From assembly GCA_905236255.1 (NCBI GenBank), contig CAJOPK010000023.1:1-15092 (forward strand): DNA of 15,092 bases, written 5' to 3'. The translations under genes and the position numbers were made by a program. This document shows positions 1 to 7,513 of this stretch, piece after piece. The notes under the pieces were generated by a model. That model had not been told where the DNA came from, did not search any database, and saw only the letters and a list, made by a program, of their open reading frames with translations. Position 1 is the stretch's first letter; the number at the start of each line of letters is the position of its first letter. This DNA comes from an uncultured Selenomonadaceae bacterium. Its GTDB lineage: Bacteria > Bacillota > Negativicutes > Selenomonadales > Selenomonadaceae.

Positions 1-66
1 CCCCTGTTTGTCAAGGTTTTTTTTCAAATTTTAATCTAATCTTAATGTAGGATTGTCAAACATATG

Positions 67-150
67 TTACAAAAAAGTTTGGAGAAATTCATTCGGGGAT
101 TTATACCCAAAAGGACGCATGGGAATGTCATTGGAATCTAAATTTCTTTG
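67..150 (-). pseudogene. Possible tail fragment of an IS30-type transposase
   Basis: Read on the minus strand, the last roughly 28 codons before a TAA stop encode a peptide with the core IPMRPFGYKSPNEFL. This resembles the conserved C-terminal end of IS30-family transposases, where an N-x-RP-x-x-x-LGYKTPNE-type motif lies close to the stop. Upstream of this tail the reading frame loses any resemblance and runs into the AAA gene's promoter, so no catalytic DDE part is present. The resemblance is from memory of the family and the match is short. It could be chance, so the call is tentative. Confidence 0.3.
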
Positions 151-175
151 AGGTGCAAAGTCAACTTTTAACGGC

Positions 176-204
176 TTGTTTTTTTTGCAAAAAATTCTTA
201 TAAT
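176..204 (+). promoter_or_regulatory. Promoter of the AAA ATPase/membrane protein operon
   Basis: A TTGTTT -35 box (176-181) and a perfect TATAAT -10 box (199-204) are separated by 17 bases. Transcription would begin near 211 and give a leader of about 40 bases carrying the GGAGG ribosome site at 236-240. This is the best sigma70-type match ahead of the operon. A weaker alternative (TTGTCA at 8-13, TTTAAT at 30-35) lies further upstream. Confidence 0.65.
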
Positions 205-251
205 TACTTCGTATGGGCAACAGTTGAGTTTTTGCGGAGGTATTTCTTTAA

Positions 252-3107
252 ATGACCGACAAACTTTCAAAGAAAATAAGATTTGCGCTTTACTTGAAAA
301 ATAATGAAGAAGTTCGTACAAAAGATGATTTTAAAGAGTTTTTCGGCATGACCGAAATTATCGGTTATCTGCTTGACGGAAGACTTTTGATTTGGATGCG
401 CGATCACGGTTATCCGAAAGAAAAATGTGAAGAAGTCGAACGGCTTGCAAAAATTTGCAGAACCGGCGACGAACTTTTGAAAATTTTTAAAGCCGACAAA
501 TTCAAAATTGAGGACGACGAAAAAAAACATACGCGCAGAGTAATAACCGAACTCGGCAGAATTTTTGAACTCGACGAAAACGAATTTGATGAAGAAGAAC
601 TTCAAAAGATCGAAAATATCCGATACATAAAAGAATCTTACGACAAAGAACGCGTTTTGAATAAAATTGCGGCATTTGAAGATGAGGCGGAAGAGGAAGA
701 AATTCTGCAATACATAAATCAAATTGTCCAAACTCAAGCCGAATTAAATGAAGTCATAAATCGTCTTAAAACACAGAAAAAATACGGCAAAGCAAAAGTT
801 GTTTACCTGCTTAATCAGGTTCAACCTTACGAATTGCGGGAAGATGACGTTTTCGATACGCAAATTCGTTTCGTCGGAATAGATCGGCAGGCCGTTGAGG
901 AGAAAACCAAAATCGTCATAAAGCAAATGCGCGACGGTGAATTGCAAATTGTGCCGGAGTATCAAATAGAAAATTTCCGCAAAAAGCCGGAAAACAGAAA
1001 CAAGTTCGGCAATTTAAAGATAATCACAAGAAAACGCAAAGGTATCACGGATTATGAAAATGTTGAAATTGACGTACCGAAAATAAAAATTTCCTCCGAA
1101 ATCGGCGGCGAATACGATACCGGCATTGACATTGCGGCTGAAAAGCTTATGCTGTATCTGGATGCCGGACTTCCGTTGATTTACATTGATACTTTTGAAG
1201 AGGACAAAGCCGACGAAATTATAAATCGCGTTGCCGTCGAGCGCGACATTTACGAATGGAACGGGGCGGAAGGGCTTTTCATTCGCAACGGCTCCGGCGA
1301 AAGATTTATAAATTTTGACAATCGAATTTCACTGAAGGAAACTTTGCAAAACTTTGTCGATGATGTAAGAAGCGTTCAATACGGCGCAACGGGAAGATGT
1401 CAGCTTAACAATTCGGTTTTGATTTTGAAGGATTCGGGGAAAAATTTTGACGATGAAGAAATTGTCGCTCTCATAAAATATCTTGCCCAACTTATTTATT
1501 CCGGGCAACTTGAAGATTGCACGATCATAATTGTTTCTTCAACCTTAAATATTCCCCGCCCCCTGGAACATTATTTGACGATTTTGCAAATCGAGAAATT
1601 GAGGGAAGGCGAAATTACGACGCTGATAAAAGATTTTTGCGACAGGCACGGCACAAATCAACCTTCCGAAATTTTGATGAAGAAACTTGTAATCGCCTTC
1701 AAAGGCATGAGCGAATATGACATAATCAATATACTTTCGCTCGCACTTGCCGGAGAAAACGACTTGACCTTTTCCGATCTTGACTTGATAATCGAAAACA
1801 AAAAGCAACTCATACGCAAGACCAATATTTTGGAAATGGTTGAATGTGAGGAAAAAGAGGACGATATAGGCGGACTTGAAAATTTGAAAGAATGGCTGAA
1901 GAAAAAAGAAAATACCTTCCGGCATATTGACGAGGCTATTCGTTGCGGGGTAAAAATTCCGAGAGGCATTTTGATTGTCGGGATGCCGGGTTGCGGAAAA
2001 ACTTTGACGGCAAAGGCAACTTCCGCAATTTTCGGACTGCCGCTCCTGAAAATGGACATGGGCAAGATTTTGGGCAAATACGTCGGCGAATCGGAAAAAA
2101 ATATGCACCGGGCAACGAAACTTGCCGAACTGACCGCGCCCTGCGTGTTGTGGATTGACGAACTTGAAAAGGCTTTTGCCGGAACCGGCGGCGACGGCGG
2201 CGGGGAAGTTACCGCAAGACTTTTGGGTTCTTTCCTTACATGGATGCAGGAAAAAACTTCACCGGTCTTTGTTGTCGCAACAGCCAACAGCGTTGACAGA
2301 CTTCCGCCGGAACTTTTGCGAAAGGGAAGGTTTGACGAAATTTTTTACGTCGGTATTCCCAACGCCGAAGAGCGGAAGGATATTTTCAATATCCACATGG
2401 ACAAAATTCGGTACAACGAGAATTTTGAGTGGAGCGTTTCCGATGAAGAGGATGCCGAAGCCAAAATGGAAATTTTGGTAAAAAGTACGTTGGGCTGCAG
2501 CGGGGCGGATATTGCCGGGATCGTGTCCGATGCCGTCGAAAGATCTTTTTCGGAATTTATCGACAAGAACAAATATTCCGGCGGCAAAAATCAAAATTCC
2601 GGCGAAGAAAAAAGCAAGCCCGTATTTAATCCGGACATTGTTCAAAAAGTTGTCGACGATTCCGGGCAAATGTCCGCCTTCAATCAGCTGAAAAGGATTT
2701 TCGCAAATTACAAGCGAAAAAATTTCAAAAATGCGTCGAAAACGGATTCGCGGGATATTTTTTACTGGATAAGTCTGCGTGCCGGATATATTGCGACGAC
2801 TCCGAAAAGAGTTTTCAATTTTGCAAACAACGTCAAAAAATTTTTCCGTGAAGTTTTGATGAATCGCATGGTTAAAAACGTGACAAAATTGGACAGAAAA
2901 ATTGAACATTATGAAAGAAAAATCAAAGAGTGGGACGAACAGGATAATAAAATCAAAGAAGAAAATCTTCCGGCACTTCCGTTGCACTTCAGATTTTGCC
3001 GGAAAGTCGTGAGAGTATTTTTGCCGAAATTGAAAAAGAGGATTGAATATCGGAAGAAAAAAATTTCCGCCGCCAATGAAAAAGAGGTGCAAAATGAAAA
3101 AATTTGA
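252..3107 (+). CDS. Large Ycf46-type AAA+ ATPase with N-terminal extension
   Basis: This 951-residue protein carries one intact AAA+ module and a preceding degenerate one, the layout of Ycf46-type ATPases. The intact module (about 545-790) has Walker A GMPGCGKT (577-584), Walker B CVLWIDE (631-637), a sensor-1 VVATAN segment (674-679) and LLRKGRFDE with arginines 690 and 693. The segment at about 296-520, beginning near LDAGLPLIYIDT, matches the Ycf46 N-terminal fold and lacks a P-loop. Ycf46 proteins are usually near 500 residues. Here about 290 acidic, helical, coiled-coil-like residues precede the modules and about 160 basic helical residues follow. No signal peptide or membrane span is seen, so it is probably cytosolic. 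The ATG start follows GGAGG with an 11-base gap. It overlaps the next gene by 14 bases, so the two products probably act together. The substrate is unknown; remodelling of the partner is inference. Confidence 0.85.
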   Translation: MTDKLSKKIRFALYLKNNEEVRTKDDFKEFFGMTEIIGYLLDGRLLIWMRDHGYPKEKCEEVERLAKICRTGDELLKIFKADKFKIEDDEKKHTRRVITELGRIFELDENEFDEEELQKIENIRYIKESYDKERVLNKIAAFEDEAEEEEILQYINQIVQTQAELNEVINRLKTQKKYGKAKVVYLLNQVQPYELREDDVFDTQIRFVGIDRQAVEEKTKIVIKQMRDGELQIVPEYQIENFRKKPENRNKFGNLKIITRKRKGITDYENVEIDVPKIKISSEIGGEYDTGIDIAAEKLMLYLDAGLPLIYIDTFEEDKADEIINRVAVERDIYEWNGAEGLFIRNGSGERFINFDNRISLKETLQNFVDDVRSVQYGATGRCQLNNSVLILKDSGKNFDDEEIVALIKYLAQLIYSGQLEDCTIIIVSSTLNIPRPLEHYLTILQIEKLREGEITTLIKDFCDRHGTNQPSEILMKKLVIAFKGMSEYDIINILSLALAGENDLTFSDLDLIIENKKQLIRKTNILEMVECEEKEDDIGGLENLKEWLKKKENTFRHIDEAIRCGVKIPRGILIVGMPGCGKTLTAKATSAIFGLPLLKMDMGKILGKYVGESEKNMHRATKLAELTAPCVLWIDELEKAFAGTGGDGGGEVTARLLGSFLTWMQEKTSPVFVVATANSVDRLPPELLRKGRFDEIFYVGIPNAEERKDIFNIHMDKIRYNENFEWSVSDEEDAEAKMEILVKSTLGCSGADIAGIVSDAVERSFSEFIDKNKYSGGKNQNSGEEKSKPVFNPDIVQKVVDDSGQMSAFNQLKRIFANYKRKNFKNASKTDSRDIFYWISLRAGYIATTPKRVFNFANNVKKFFREVLMNRMVKNVTKLDRKIEHYERKIKEWDEQDNKIKEENLPALPLHFRFCRKVVRVFLPKLKKRIEYRKKKISAANEKEVQNEKI

Positions 3108-4341
3108 TGATTCCGGAATTGAATTTGAAACGGAAAAAATTGACGATCTCCTGCATGAATTTTTGACTGAATATGCGGCGAAAGATGATTCGATGACCGA
3201 CGAAGATTTTTTGAAAAAAATGTTTAAAAATCTGCTCCCCAATTTTTCCGACAAAAAAATAAATTCGATGTGTAAAGAAATTATTGCCGCCAACGATCAA
3301 ATGAATGATTTTTTGAAGGAATCCGCAACCGAGCCCGGCTATTCAAATGCCACTCAAAATTGGTTTCACGAAAAAATCAAAACTTCAATCGATGACGGCG
3401 ACGAAAATTTTTTGAACAACATTTATATGGAGAATGAAGTTTTGAACACCGTAAACAATCAAGCCGCCAAAATGTCAGGCGATTTTCACAAAATCGGGCA
3501 TATTCACAATCCCGGAAATACCGGCGGCACTTCACCGGATTCCCGAATTTCCGGGCAGATTGTGAAAGCCGAAAAAACCGAATCTTCACCGAAAGCAAGC
3601 GCAAATGTTCACCGGGCAGCCATTGATGCCGGCGTGAAAAGATCCCTGATGACTCAATATAAGAAAATTATGCAACTTGATTTTGCAAATTTGAATTTTC
3701 GCGCCGATATTTCAAGTGTTGCGGCAAATTTGAGCAGAAATGCCGCAATGACCGGAATTTGCGGAATGATGTTGACTTCCGGATTGTCGGTACTTTTTAA
3801 AAGCGGTGTTGCAAAAAGAAATTTGACAAAACTTGTGATAAAAACCGGAACGATCGACGGCTTGAGAGTAGCTGTTGCCGGTGCATTGAGAGCCGGAGCC
3901 GAAAAAAGATTGATTCCCCTTTTGACCCGGACAACTCCCATGATTACTTTTACCGCCATCGCCTTGATTGCCGTCGAAAGTTCAAAAACCATTATTGAAT
4001 ATGTCAACGGCGAAGTTAAATGTTTGGAAGCCTTGAATCAGGTCAGCAAGGTTTCGGCCTCCGCAATTTGCGCCGTCACCTTCAGCATAAAGGGCGCACT
4101 TGTCGGAGCCGCCGCCTTTGCCGCCGTACCGGTTGCCGCGCCGGCTGTGGGTGCTTTTATCGGTGAACTTGTCGGGTCGATTGCAGGATACGAGATCGGA
4201 AGAATTTCTTACGCAAATTTGAAAAGTCTGCTGATGACGACGAAAAATATTTTGACGGCGAATTACGGATTTTTGGATATATTGGAATCGGAAACGGTTA
4301 CATTAAAAAATAAGGTTAATTCTTTCGCCCGCCAAAAATAA
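3094..4341 (+). CDS. Putative membrane protein with glycine/alanine-rich C-terminal half, partner of the AAA ATPase
   Basis: This 415-residue protein is not recognised as a named family. The ATG at 3094 is chosen over in-frame upstream ATGs because AGAGGTG (3083-3089) is correctly spaced before it. Residues 1 to about 200 are polar, acidic and helix-like, with no signal peptide. The second half turns hydrophobic: about 217-235 (with CGMMLTSGLSVLF), about 282-305 (PMITFTAIALIAVE) and a long Gly/Ala-rich stretch at about 320-370. The last stretch has small residues at regular spacing (GALVGAAAF..., GAFIGELVGSIAG), as in glycine-zipper membrane helices. The start lies inside the end of the ATPase gene, so translation is probably coupled. 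The gene converges on hypF, 27 bases away. Possible roles are a membrane anchor, a pore or effector, or an ATPase substrate; none can be settled from sequence. Confidence 0.75.
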   Translation: MKKFDDSGIEFETEKIDDLLHEFLTEYAAKDDSMTDEDFLKKMFKNLLPNFSDKKINSMCKEIIAANDQMNDFLKESATEPGYSNATQNWFHEKIKTSIDDGDENFLNNIYMENEVLNTVNNQAAKMSGDFHKIGHIHNPGNTGGTSPDSRISGQIVKAEKTESSPKASANVHRAAIDAGVKRSLMTQYKKIMQLDFANLNFRADISSVAANLSRNAAMTGICGMMLTSGLSVLFKSGVAKRNLTKLVIKTGTIDGLRVAVAGALRAGAEKRLIPLLTRTTPMITFTAIALIAVESSKTIIEYVNGEVKCLEALNQVSKVSASAICAVTFSIKGALVGAAAFAAVPVAAPAVGAFIGELVGSIAGYEIGRISYANLKSLLMTTKNILTANYGFLDILESETVTLKNKVNSFARQK

Positions 4342-4368
4342 ATTGTCTTTGCGGAGAACATCTCTCGG

Positions 4369-6627
4369 TTAATCGAACAACCGAAACGCCTGACCGATAC
4401 AAATTCCGCCGTCGTTGGGCGGAATTGTCTTGTTCCTCAAAACTTTTAAACCGCGCTTTTGTAAATTTTCAATCGTCAATCCGGCAAGCAAAGAATTTTG
4501 AAAAACGCCGCCGCCCAATGCGACGGTTTTTATATTTTCAATCCGGGAAATTTTTTCGCAGGCATTTGCAATCATTCCGGCAAGTCCGGCGTGAAAAAAT
4601 CTTGCAAGTTTGTAAATATTTTCGCCGTTCAACCTGTCGATTAAAATTTTTTCAAAGAGTTTGTCGGTCGGCAAAATCAAATCTTCACCGATCTCAAAAT
4701 CAAAATTCCCGGCAAGATTTCCGGCAAAATTTTCGGCGACCGTCTGCAATTTCATCGCAGCCTCTCCTTCATAAGTCGAATTTTTGCAAATTCCCAAAAT
4801 CGCACTTACCGCATCAAAAATTCTTCCGCAGCTTGTCGAATCGATACAATTCAAATTTTTCTTCAACAAAAAAAGTTGCCCGGAAATTTCGGCGGGAGTC
4901 GCAAGATTTAACTTTTCGGAAATCGAACGAATATCCGGAAAATTTTTCATCAGAGAAAGTGCAATTCGCCAACCTTCGCGAGAAGATTTATCGCCGCCGG
5001 CTTGAGAAAATTTTGAAATGTGACCGACCCGCCGGTAATTTTTTGAATCACAAACAAAAATTTCTCCGCCCCAAATTGTTCCGTCGTCACCGTAACCGGT
5101 ACCGTCAAAAGAAATTCCGACAACTTCTCCGAAAAAATTATTTTCGGCAAGCACCGTCAAAATATGTGCGTAATGGTGCTGAATTTTTACGACCGGCAAA
5201 TTCAGACTTTCCGCAAATTCCGTCGTGTGATAGCGCGGGTGAAAATCACAGGCGACAACTTCCGGCTCAATTTCAAGCAAATCCTTCATTCGATTTATTG
5301 AATTTTTCAAAACTTCAACCGTCCGCAAATCCGTCATATCGCCGATGTAGGGCGAGGCATAAAGCAAATTGTTTTTTGCAAGGCAAAAAGTATTTTTGAG
5401 TTCGCCGCCGACGGCAAGAATATTTTTCCCGGATTTTGCATTTACGAAAATCGGCAGGGGAGCATATCCCCGACTTCTGCGAATCATTGAAAGTTCGCCG
5501 GCAAAGAAATCGGTTACGCTGTCATCCGCGCGAAGCAAAATTTTTCGATTATGTGAAATTATCGCGTCACAAAAATCTCCAAAATTTTTTTGAGCGTCCT
5601 CATCTTCAATCGAAATGGGAACTCCGGAAGGATTGCCGCTGGTCATTACAAGCGCGTCCGGAAAATTTTCGATTTCGTCCGGATAATCGAACAGGAGCAA
5701 ATGCAGGGGAGTATACGGCAAAAATGTACCCAATTTGTTAATTTCGGGCGCAACATTTCCGGCAATTTTGCCGCCGGATTTTTTCGGCAAAAGTACAATC
5801 GGCTTTTGCGGACTTTCCAAAATTTTATAAACTTCCGGCGAAAAATCACATTCGTTTTTGAGTGCGTCAATATTCCGGAACATCACCGCAAAAGGTTTTG
5901 TCGGACGGATTTTGTTTTTCCGGAGCCTTTCGACTGCCGAAAAATTTTTGGCATCGCAAGCCAAATGAAAACCGCCTATACCTTTAACCGCGACAATCCC
6001 GCCGCCGGCAAGAATTTTCCGGGCAAATTTTATCGCCGCCGCCCCGCGAATATTTTTCCCGAAAATATAAACTTCCGGCCCGCAATCGTTACAGCAGACG
6101 GGCTGAGCATCATACCTGCGCGAAATCGGATTGTGATATTCTTCGGAACATTTTTCGCACATGGGAAAATCCCCCATGCTCGTCCTTTCTCTGTCGTAAG
6201 GCATATTTTTTAAAATCGTCAGACGCGGCCCGCAAGCCGTGCAATTTATGAACGGGTGCAAATATCTGCGATCGTTCGGATTGAAAAGCTCCTCCCGGCA
6301 TTTTTCGCAAATTGCAATATCCGGCGAAACAAAAATATCTCCGGTTTCATGTTTGCTTTCGACAATTTCAAAGCCGGAAAATTTTTTCTCAAATTCAATC
6401 TCGGTCACGTCAATTTTTAAAATTGCGGAACGCGCCGGAGCTTTTTTCGGAATTGCGTCAACAAAATTTTTCAAAATTTTACTTTCGCCGGCGGCAAAAA
6501 TTTCGACGTAAGAGCCTTTATTTGCGACATTTCCCGAAATTTTAAATTTGTCGGCAAGATTTTTGATAAAGGGACGAAATCCCACGCCCTGAACAATTCC
6601 GAAAATTTTAATGTCAAACTCTTTCAT
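4369..6627 (-). CDS. hypF: Carbamoyltransferase HypF, [NiFe] hydrogenase maturation
   Basis: HypF uses carbamoyl phosphate and ATP to make the carbamoyl group that is passed to HypE and becomes the cyanide ligands of the [NiFe] hydrogenase active site. All domains are present at normal length (752 residues): an acylphosphatase domain (1-90) with GIVQGVGFRPF and the expected R18 and N36; two zinc-finger units with CxxC pairs at 107/110, 129/132, 157/160 and 179/182; a YrdC-like domain (about 195-385, with KGIGGFHLACDA); and a Kae1-like domain (about 400-752) with the metal-binding HHYAH segment near 484-488 and a C-terminal GGGVFQN motif. The ATG follows GGGGA. The PilO-like gene ends 27 bases upstream, so the two are probably co-transcribed. 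No other hyp or hydrogenase gene lies in the window, which is unusual because hypF commonly sits with hypCDE. Confidence 0.95.
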   Translation of the reverse strand: MKEFDIKIFGIVQGVGFRPFIKNLADKFKISGNVANKGSYVEIFAAGESKILKNFVDAIPKKAPARSAILKIDVTEIEFEKKFSGFEIVESKHETGDIFVSPDIAICEKCREELFNPNDRRYLHPFINCTACGPRLTILKNMPYDRERTSMGDFPMCEKCSEEYHNPISRRYDAQPVCCNDCGPEVYIFGKNIRGAAAIKFARKILAGGGIVAVKGIGGFHLACDAKNFSAVERLRKNKIRPTKPFAVMFRNIDALKNECDFSPEVYKILESPQKPIVLLPKKSGGKIAGNVAPEINKLGTFLPYTPLHLLLFDYPDEIENFPDALVMTSGNPSGVPISIEDEDAQKNFGDFCDAIISHNRKILLRADDSVTDFFAGELSMIRRSRGYAPLPIFVNAKSGKNILAVGGELKNTFCLAKNNLLYASPYIGDMTDLRTVEVLKNSINRMKDLLEIEPEVVACDFHPRYHTTEFAESLNLPVVKIQHHYAHILTVLAENNFFGEVVGISFDGTGYGDDGTIWGGEIFVCDSKNYRRVGHISKFSQAGGDKSSREGWRIALSLMKNFPDIRSISEKLNLATPAEISGQLFLLKKNLNCIDSTSCGRIFDAVSAILGICKNSTYEGEAAMKLQTVAENFAGNLAGNFDFEIGEDLILPTDKLFEKILIDRLNGENIYKLARFFHAGLAGMIANACEKISRIENIKTVALGGGVFQNSLLAGLTIENLQKRGLKVLRNKTIPPNDGGICIGQAFRLFD

Positions 6628-6654
6628 TTTATTTCCCCAAAATTTTAAATCGAT

Positions 6655-7200
6655 TTACTCGGCGGCGAAAATTTCAAATTCCGCCCTGCAACTTAAAATC
6701 TTCCCGGAATTATTATTTCCTTCGATTGAAAAACTTTTCAAGACGGCAAGCCGATCCCCGTCCGAAATTTCCCTGACAAAATTCGTCAAAGATATGTAAT
6801 CCGACTCAATTTGAATCGAAATTTTTTGACCGACGACCTTTGTATTTTCAATATCTTCAATTTCTTCAATTTCGCCGACGTTTACGGAAATTATATCGAC
6901 TTTTTCATTTTTTGCAATTTGATAAATCTCCGCCAAAAAAATATCGGAAGAAATTGAAGGCGGCATAAATTTTCGTGCCTCGTCCAATTTTTCCGCCGAA
7001 ATATTTATCGATTCGGAAAGATTTTTGTTTACTGCGACAAATTTTTCAATTTCGCGAATTGTCTTTTGATTTTTCAAAATTTCCGTCCGCATATTTAAAA
7101 TTTCGCTTTCGCCCGGACTTATCGTCAAAATTTGAATCATTGCCGAAACAAACAGACAAAATGCGACGGTTGCGGCAAGAATGATTTTCCCCCTGTGCAT
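6655..7200 (-). CDS. PilO-like membrane protein (type IV pilus/secretion inner-membrane component)
   Basis: The 181-residue product has the PilO layout: a short cytoplasmic start, one membrane helix (about 6-26), a coiled-coil stretch (about 30-75) and a C-terminal ferredoxin-like region containing ISIQIESDYISLTNFVREI, which matches the pattern of an alternating beta strand followed by a Tyr-x-x-Leu-x-x-Phe helix in PilO. PilO proteins pair with PilN in the inner-membrane alignment complex of type IV pili. The start at 7200 is chosen because GGAG lies just upstream. The longer in-frame ATG at 7254 would place the rpsR terminator hairpin inside the coding region. No pilM, pilN or pilin gene is beside it. 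It lies after the rpsR terminator and before hypF. The PilO assignment rests on layout and is moderate; a GspM-like or unrelated single-pass protein is possible. Confidence 0.6.
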   Translation of the reverse strand: MHRGKIILAATVAFCLFVSAMIQILTISPGESEILNMRTEILKNQKTIREIEKFVAVNKNLSESINISAEKLDEARKFMPPSISSDIFLAEIYQIAKNEKVDIISVNVGEIEEIEDIENTKVVGQKISIQIESDYISLTNFVREISDGDRLAVLKSFSIEGNNNSGKILSCRAEFEIFAAE

Positions 7201-7210
7201 AATTTTCTCC

Positions 7211-7240
7211 GAAAAAAATGGAGTGTCACCCGGACACTCC
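7211..7240 (-). terminator. Rho-independent terminator of rpsF-ssb-rpsR
   Basis: An eight-base perfect inverted repeat (GGAGTGTC at 7220-7227, GACACTCC at 7233-7240) with a five-base loop is followed, on the minus strand, by a run of seven T (7212-7218). It lies about 20 bases after the rpsR stop. The T run abuts the ribosome site of the PilO-like gene, so transcription of that gene needs readthrough or a promoter inside rpsR. Confidence 0.85.
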
Positions 7241-7260
7241 GCAAAAATTTTCACAAAACA

Positions 7261-7491
7261 TTATTCAGCCGTGAACGGCAAAAGTGCAATATTGCGTGCG
7301 CGTTTGATCGCAACGGTAACCTGACGCTGATGTTTGGCGCAATTACCGGAAATGCGGCGCGGAAGAATCTTGCCGCGTTCGGTCGTGAAACGACGAAGGC
7401 GCGCAACGTCTTTATAATCTATATGTTCGATCTTGTCCATGCAAAAGGCGCAAACCTTTTTGCGCGGGCGTCTGCCTCTTTCTCTGCGCAT
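7261..7491 (-). CDS. rpsR: 30S ribosomal protein bS18
   Basis: This is a 76-residue S18, which binds 16S rRNA in the 30S platform as a heterodimer with S6. The core region including DYKDVARLRRF and the closing ARNIALLPF is typical. Cysteines 14, 17 and 51 with His54 form a CxxC...CxxH set, marking the zinc-binding version of S18. The ATG at 7491 is preferred over an in-frame TTG at 7506, because that TTG begins the GGGAGGG ribosome site itself. It is the last gene of the S6-SSB-S18 operon and is followed by a strong terminator. Confidence 0.96.
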   Translation of the reverse strand: MRRERGRRPRKKVCAFCMDKIEHIDYKDVARLRRFTTERGKILPRRISGNCAKHQRQVTVAIKRARNIALLPFTAE

Positions 7492-7513
7492 TGTCAACCC
7501 TCCCAAAATTCAA

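Noticed and set aside
119..151. Ten-codon frame in the AAA leader region as an upstream peptide
   Set aside because: It lies upstream of the predicted transcript start, and its AAGGA is only three bases from the ATG.
2259..3293. Long open frame on the minus strand opposite the AAA gene and its neighbour
   Set aside because: It crosses the junction of two convincing plus-strand genes, is Phe/Ile-rich low-complexity and shows no domain.
4354..4383. Possible bidirectional terminator between the membrane protein gene and hypF
   Set aside because: The stems (GAGA/TCTC and CGGTT/AACCG) are short, the second overlaps the hypF end, and neither is followed by a T run.
4425..5399. Long open frame on the plus strand opposite hypF
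   Set aside because: It is antisense to the well-supported hypF, has no ribosome site and a Phe/Arg/Lys/Ser-rich composition expected from reading AAA/TTT/GAA codons backwards.
4369..7200. Dense AAAATTTT tracts as a repeat array or bending signal
   Set aside because: They follow the codon frame (Lys, Ile, Phe, Asn) and also occur in tilS and other genes, so codon bias explains them.
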